This document shows positions 9,165 through 12,015 of a DNA stretch of 12,015 nt, one piece after another. The stretch covers positions 9,593-21,607 of the forward strand of contig DEQG01000025.1 of the NCBI GenBank assembly GCA_002360325.1, written 5' to 3'. The position numbers were made by a program, and so were the translations under genes. Within the stretch, counting starts at the first letter, position 1. Each line of letters starts with the position of its first letter. Below the pieces are notes generated by a model. It was not told the DNA's origin, made no database searches, and was given only the letters and a program-made list of their open reading frames with translations. Source of the stretch: Salinicoccus sp. UBA3372. Its GTDB lineage: Bacteria > Bacillota > Bacilli > Staphylococcales > Salinicoccaceae.

Positions 9165-9890
9165 ATGCAGAGATATTTCACACAGGATCAATTGAATATT
9201 AATGAACCTTTTGAAGTGTTTAACGAAGATACGCATCATATGATAAATGTGATGCGTTTTCGTGTTGATGATGAATTCGAAATGGTCGACGGGTTGAAGA
9301 ATGTCTATTTATGCAAAATCTTAAATATTGAAGAACAGACGCTCATTTATCAACCGGTTGACAAATATGAGGACAATTCTGAAATGCCTGTCCGGGTTAC
9401 AATCGTCTGTCCGATGTTAAAAGGTGAGAAATTCGAGTGGATGCTTCAAAAATCCACAGAACTCGGAGCATCAGAATTCATCATTTATGAAGCTGACCGG
9501 AGCATCGTCAAACTGGATGATAAGAAAAAAGAGAAGAAACTCATCCGATACAGGAAAGTGATAAAGGAAGCAAGTGAGCAGAGCAAGCGAACTGTCATAC
9601 CTGAGATATATTTCGACGGTAAGTTAAAACAGCTTGACCTCTCCGGCTTCGACCATGCAGTCATCGCCTATGAAGGTAACGCAGATGATGAATCATTGTC
9701 TTTGAACAGGCTGGAAAAGTTCAATGATGGAGTTTCGCTCGCATTCATCTTCGGACCCGAAGGCGGACTGACAGAAGGTGAGGCCGGTTTTGACAGAGGA
9801 TTGAAAACTGTCAGACTGGGACCGAGAATACTGAGGGCGGAATCTGCACCGCTGTATTTCCTGTCTTCAATGAGCTATATATATGAATAA
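9165..9890 (+). CDS. rsmE: 16S rRNA m3U1498 methyltransferase RsmE
   Basis: This 241-residue SPOUT-class enzyme methylates N3 of U1498 (E. coli numbering) in the decoding region of 16S rRNA. An N-terminal PUA-like RNA-binding domain (about 1-70) precedes the trefoil-knot SAM-binding domain, with KSTELGASE (96-104), EASEQSKR (135-142), FIFGPEGGLTEGE (194-206) and LGPRILRAESAP (218-229). In many homologues the last motif reads LRTETA; the AES variant here is a modest change. The length is normal to slightly short (about 240-250). The start codon lies four bases after the prmA stop, with AAAGG (9151-9155) as the ribosome binding site inside prmA, so it is cotranscribed. Confidence 0.95.
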   Translation: MQRYFTQDQLNINEPFEVFNEDTHHMINVMRFRVDDEFEMVDGLKNVYLCKILNIEEQTLIYQPVDKYEDNSEMPVRVTIVCPMLKGEKFEWMLQKSTELGASEFIIYEADRSIVKLDDKKKEKKLIRYRKVIKEASEQSKRTVIPEIYFDGKLKQLDLSGFDHAVIAYEGNADDESLSLNRLEKFNDGVSLAFIFGPEGGLTEGEAGFDRGLKTVRLGPRILRAESAPLYFLSSMSYIYE

Positions 9891-9896
9891 GGCTGA

Positions 9897-9925
9897 TTGA
9901 AGGACCATATATATTATGATATTAT
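9897..9925 (+). promoter_or_regulatory. Candidate sigma-A-type promoter of mtaB
   Basis: TTGAAG (9897-9902), a 17-base spacer and TATTAT (9920-9925) with a TGA extended -10 sit in the 79-nt gap after rsmE. The -35 hexamer is the same as that of lepA. The expected transcription start near 9932 gives a leader of about 38 bases to the mtaB ATG. The region is very AT-rich, which raises the chance of spurious -10 matches, but spacing and extended -10 support it. Confidence 0.6.
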
Positions 9926-9951
9926 GTTTAATGTTATCATAATATTTTTTT
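9911..9951. terminator. AT-rich inverted repeat plus T tract between rsmE and mtaB
   Basis: Perfect 11-bp arms at 9911-9921 and 9935-9945 (ATATTATGATA/TATCATAATAT) enclose 13 bases and run into seven Ts (9945-9951). It could act as a weak terminator for rsmE transcripts, although the stem has only one G-C pair. The repeat also spans the -10 box and expected start of the mtaB promoter, so an operator role is equally possible. A second repeat, 9877-9885 with 9906-9914, overlaps its left arm and could form a competing structure. Confidence 0.5.
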
Positions 9952-9969
9952 AAGAGAGATTTGATATAT

Positions 9970-11322
9970 ATGAATGAGAAAACTATCGCATTCCATACGC
10001 TTGGCTGTAAAGTGAACCATTATGAAACAGAAGCGATGTGGCAAATATTTAAAAATGATGGATATGACCGCATAGATTTTGAAAAGAATGCCGATGTCTA
10101 TGTCATAAACACGTGTACTGTGACGAATACCGGTGATAAGAAGAGCCGTCAGGTAATCCGCCGCGCAATCCGCAAAAATCCGGATGCCGTCATCGCTGTA
10201 ACAGGCTGTTATGCACAGACTTCACCGAAAGAGATTATGGATATCGCCGGTGTGGATATAATTATAGGTACGGAAGACAGGGATAAACTTCTCGGCTATG
10301 TCAACCAGTACCATGAAGAGCGCCAGCCGATCAATGGTGTGAAAAACATCATGAAAAAGCGTACATATGAAGAGATGGATGTACCTTATTTCACAGACCG
10401 CACACGTGCGACTTTAAAGATACAGGAAGGCTGTAATAACTTCTGTACCTTCTGTATTATTCCTTGGGCCCGCGGATTGATGCGCTCCAGGGATCCGGAA
10501 AAAGTGATCCGGCAGGCTCAGAATCTTGTAGATGAGGGATATAAGGAAATCGTACTCACGGGTATTCACACAGGTGGGTACGGTGAAGATTTGAAAGATT
10601 ACAATCTTGCACAGCTCCTGAGAGATCTGGAAGAAATCGACGGACTTAACCGTCTGAGAATTTCCAGTATCGAAGCGAGCCAGCTGACTGATGAAGTCAT
10701 TGAGGTAATCAGAGGCTCTGATAAAATAGTGAGACATCTCCATGTGCCTATACAGTCTGCAAGTGACACTGTACTGAAACGCATGAGAAGAAAGTACACT
10801 ATGGAATTTTTTGAATCCCGCATATTGAAATTGAAGGAAATTATGCCTAATGTTGCCATAACAAGTGATGTAATTGTCGGTTTCCCGGGAGAAACAGAAG
10901 AAGAATTCCAGGAAACTTATGACTTTATCAATAAACATCATTTTTCAGAGCTACATGTGTTCCCTTACTCCATCAGGACAGGGACGCCTGCAGCCAAAAT
11001 GAAAGACCAGATTGATAATGATACTAAGAACGCACGCGTCCAGAGGCTGATCGATCTGTCAGACCGTCTTGCATTGGAATATGCAAAAGATTTCAAGGAT
11101 GATGTTCTTGAGATCATACCTGAAGAATTTAAAGACGGTAAGCTCGTGGGCCATGCGGATAATTATATGAAAATAGAAATCGATGGTGACGAATCATTGA
11201 CCGGAGAACTTGTGAAAGTAAAAGTGACTGAACCCGGTTACCCTTTAAGCCGTGGTGAAATTGTCAAAGTATTGGAAAAGCCGATGGTTAAAAATTACGC
11301 TTATCTTGAGCGTACACTTTAG
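9970..11322 (+). CDS. mtaB: tRNA-t6A37 methylthiotransferase MtaB
   Basis: This 450-residue radical SAM enzyme converts t6A37 to ms2t6A37 in tRNAs decoding ANN codons, supporting accurate reading of lysine codons. The N-terminal methylthiotransferase domain carries three cluster cysteines, C13 ([11 protein letters not shown]), C49 (NTCTVTN) and C80 (TGCYAQ). The radical SAM motif is C155-x3-C159-x2-C162 (CNNFCTFC), and a TRAM RNA-binding domain occupies about 380-440. These features fit the MtaB/YqeV group rather than MiaB, in agreement with its place next to rsmE as in Bacillus. ATG 9970 starts the family N-terminus; an in-frame TTG at 9961 would add three residues, and the ribosome binding site (AGAGAG, 9953-9958) is weak for either. 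It has a probable promoter of its own. Confidence 0.96.
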   Translation: MNEKTIAFHTLGCKVNHYETEAMWQIFKNDGYDRIDFEKNADVYVINTCTVTNTGDKKSRQVIRRAIRKNPDAVIAVTGCYAQTSPKEIMDIAGVDIIIGTEDRDKLLGYVNQYHEERQPINGVKNIMKKRTYEEMDVPYFTDRTRATLKIQEGCNNFCTFCIIPWARGLMRSRDPEKVIRQAQNLVDEGYKEIVLTGIHTGGYGEDLKDYNLAQLLRDLEEIDGLNRLRISSIEASQLTDEVIEVIRGSDKIVRHLHVPIQSASDTVLKRMRRKYTMEFFESRILKLKEIMPNVAITSDVIVGFPGETEEEFQETYDFINKHHFSELHVFPYSIRTGTPAAKMKDQIDNDTKNARVQRLIDLSDRLALEYAKDFKDDVLEIIPEEFKDGKLVGHADNYMKIEIDGDESLTGELVKVKVTEPGYPLSRGEIVKVLEKPMVKNYAYLERTL

Positions 11323-11341
11323 TTTATATGGAGGTAAGATC

Positions 11342-12007
11342 ATGAAAGTTTCAAAGTATATAGACCATACATTATTGAAACCTGCCGTAACTCAGGATGA
11401 AATTTTCCAGCTATGCCAGGAAGCAAAAGAATATGACTTTTTCAGTGTCTGCATCAACCCTGCATGGGTTCAGACAGCGTCAGATATTTTAAAGGACAGT
11501 GACGTGAAAGTATGTACTGTCATCGGCTTTCCGCTTGGTGCAACAACATCTGAAGTGAAAGCATTCGAAACTATGAATGCAATTCAGAATGGTGCAGATG
11601 AAGTGGACATGGTAATCAATATCGGTGCACTGAAATCCGGAAACGATGATTTGGTGTTCAATGATATCAAAGCGGTCTGCGATGCAGCAGGAACAGGTGC
11701 ATTGGTCAAAGTGATCATCGAGAGCGCACTTCTCGACAGTGACGAAATCGTCAAAGCGAGCGAGTTGAGTAAAAAAGCAGGCGCGGATTTCGTTAAAACT
11801 TCTACAGGTTTTAACGGAGAGGGTGCATCTGTTGAAGCAGTGACGTTAATGCGTATGACTGTCGGTGAAGAAATGGGCGTTAAAGCAAGCGGCGGTGTCC
11901 GTTCTGCTGAAGATGCGATGAAAATGATCGAGAGCGGTGCAACGCGGATCGGCGCTTCAAGCGGTATTGAAATAGTTACAGGCGGTATATCTGAATCAAA
12001 TTATTAA
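11342..12007 (+). CDS. deoC: Deoxyribose-phosphate aldolase DeoC
   Basis: This 221-residue class I aldolase cleaves 2-deoxy-D-ribose 5-phosphate into glyceraldehyde 3-phosphate and acetaldehyde, the last step of deoxynucleoside salvage. It is a TIM barrel with all key residues: Schiff-base lysine K152 in VKTSTGF, the relay lysine K181 in VKASGG and D89 in [10 protein letters not shown]. The SRIGASSG-like phosphate-binding loop appears as TRIGASSG (201-208). The length is typical (about 220) and the gene is complete. A strong GGAGGT (11330-11335) lies six bases before ATG 11342. The frame is open back to 11252 inside mtaB, but that extension is not part of the family. The 19-nt gap after mtaB has no terminator, so cotranscription is likely. 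No other deo genes are in view. Confidence 0.97.
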   Translation: MKVSKYIDHTLLKPAVTQDEIFQLCQEAKEYDFFSVCINPAWVQTASDILKDSDVKVCTVIGFPLGATTSEVKAFETMNAIQNGADEVDMVINIGALKSGNDDLVFNDIKAVCDAAGTGALVKVIIESALLDSDEIVKASELSKKAGADFVKTSTGFNGEGASVEAVTLMRMTVGEEMGVKASGGVRSAEDAMKMIESGATRIGASSGIEIVTGGISESNY

Positions 12008-12015
12008 AATTAAGT

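Noticed and set aside
10414..10941. A 175-codon open frame on the minus strand inside mtaB
   Set aside because: It is fully overlapped by a clearly conserved radical SAM gene, shows no recognisable domain or ribosome binding site, and is the kind of shadow frame produced opposite a real gene.
11252..11341. N-terminal extension of deoC overlapping the end of mtaB
   Set aside because: The DeoC family starts at [10 protein letters not shown], a strong ribosome binding site precedes ATG 11342, and the extension translates the 3' end of mtaB in another frame.

Overview
The window is a compact stretch of conserved housekeeping genes from a low-GC Gram-positive bacterium (Firmicutes/Bacilli). The gene order is (holA end) - rpsT on the minus strand, then lepA, hemW, hrcA, grpE, dnaK, dnaJ, prmA, rsmE, mtaB and deoC on the plus strand. 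This order, the CIRCE and CtsR-like operator pair before hrcA, and the protein sequences (LepA, DnaK and MtaB read very close to staphylococcal versions) point to the family Staphylococcaceae. A genus such as Salinicoccus, Jeotgalicoccus or Macrococcus is possible, but this is inference and I cannot fix it from the sequence alone.

Layout. Positions 1-30 look like the last codons of a plus-strand gene, probably holA. They converge on rpsT (60-305, minus), with a hairpin at 37-61 that can serve both directions. rpsT and lepA are divergent and each has a well-formed sigma-A-type promoter in the 159-nt gap. lepA (465-2288) ends in a small terminator hairpin, and hemW (2334-3452) starts just after it. 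The gap before hrcA holds a sigma-A promoter, a CtsR-like heptad repeat over the -35 and a perfect CIRCE over the start of transcription. The heat-shock genes hrcA-grpE-dnaK (3540-7017) follow. A strong hairpin separates dnaK from dnaJ (7101-8225), and dnaJ is followed tightly by prmA (8228-9160) and rsmE (9165-9890). A 79-nt AT-rich gap carries a second candidate internal promoter with an inverted repeat. mtaB (9970-11322) and deoC (11342-12007) close the window.

How the genes work together. The core is the DnaK chaperone machine (DnaK, its co-chaperone DnaJ, its nucleotide exchange factor GrpE) plus its own repressor HrcA. Around it sit translation functions: ribosomal protein S20, the elongation factor LepA/EF-4, the L11 methyltransferase PrmA, the 16S rRNA methyltransferase RsmE and the tRNA methylthiotransferase MtaB. 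HemW (heme chaperone) and DeoC (deoxyribose-phosphate aldolase) are metabolic neighbours. All complete genes look intact, with their key motifs present. I see no mobile element, CRISPR array, RNA gene or prophage sequence.

I did not find a previously undescribed system. The points worth a second look are regulatory: apparent dual CtsR/HrcA control, the terminator plus possible promoter between dnaK and dnaJ, the inverted repeat on the mtaB promoter, and the placement of deoC.
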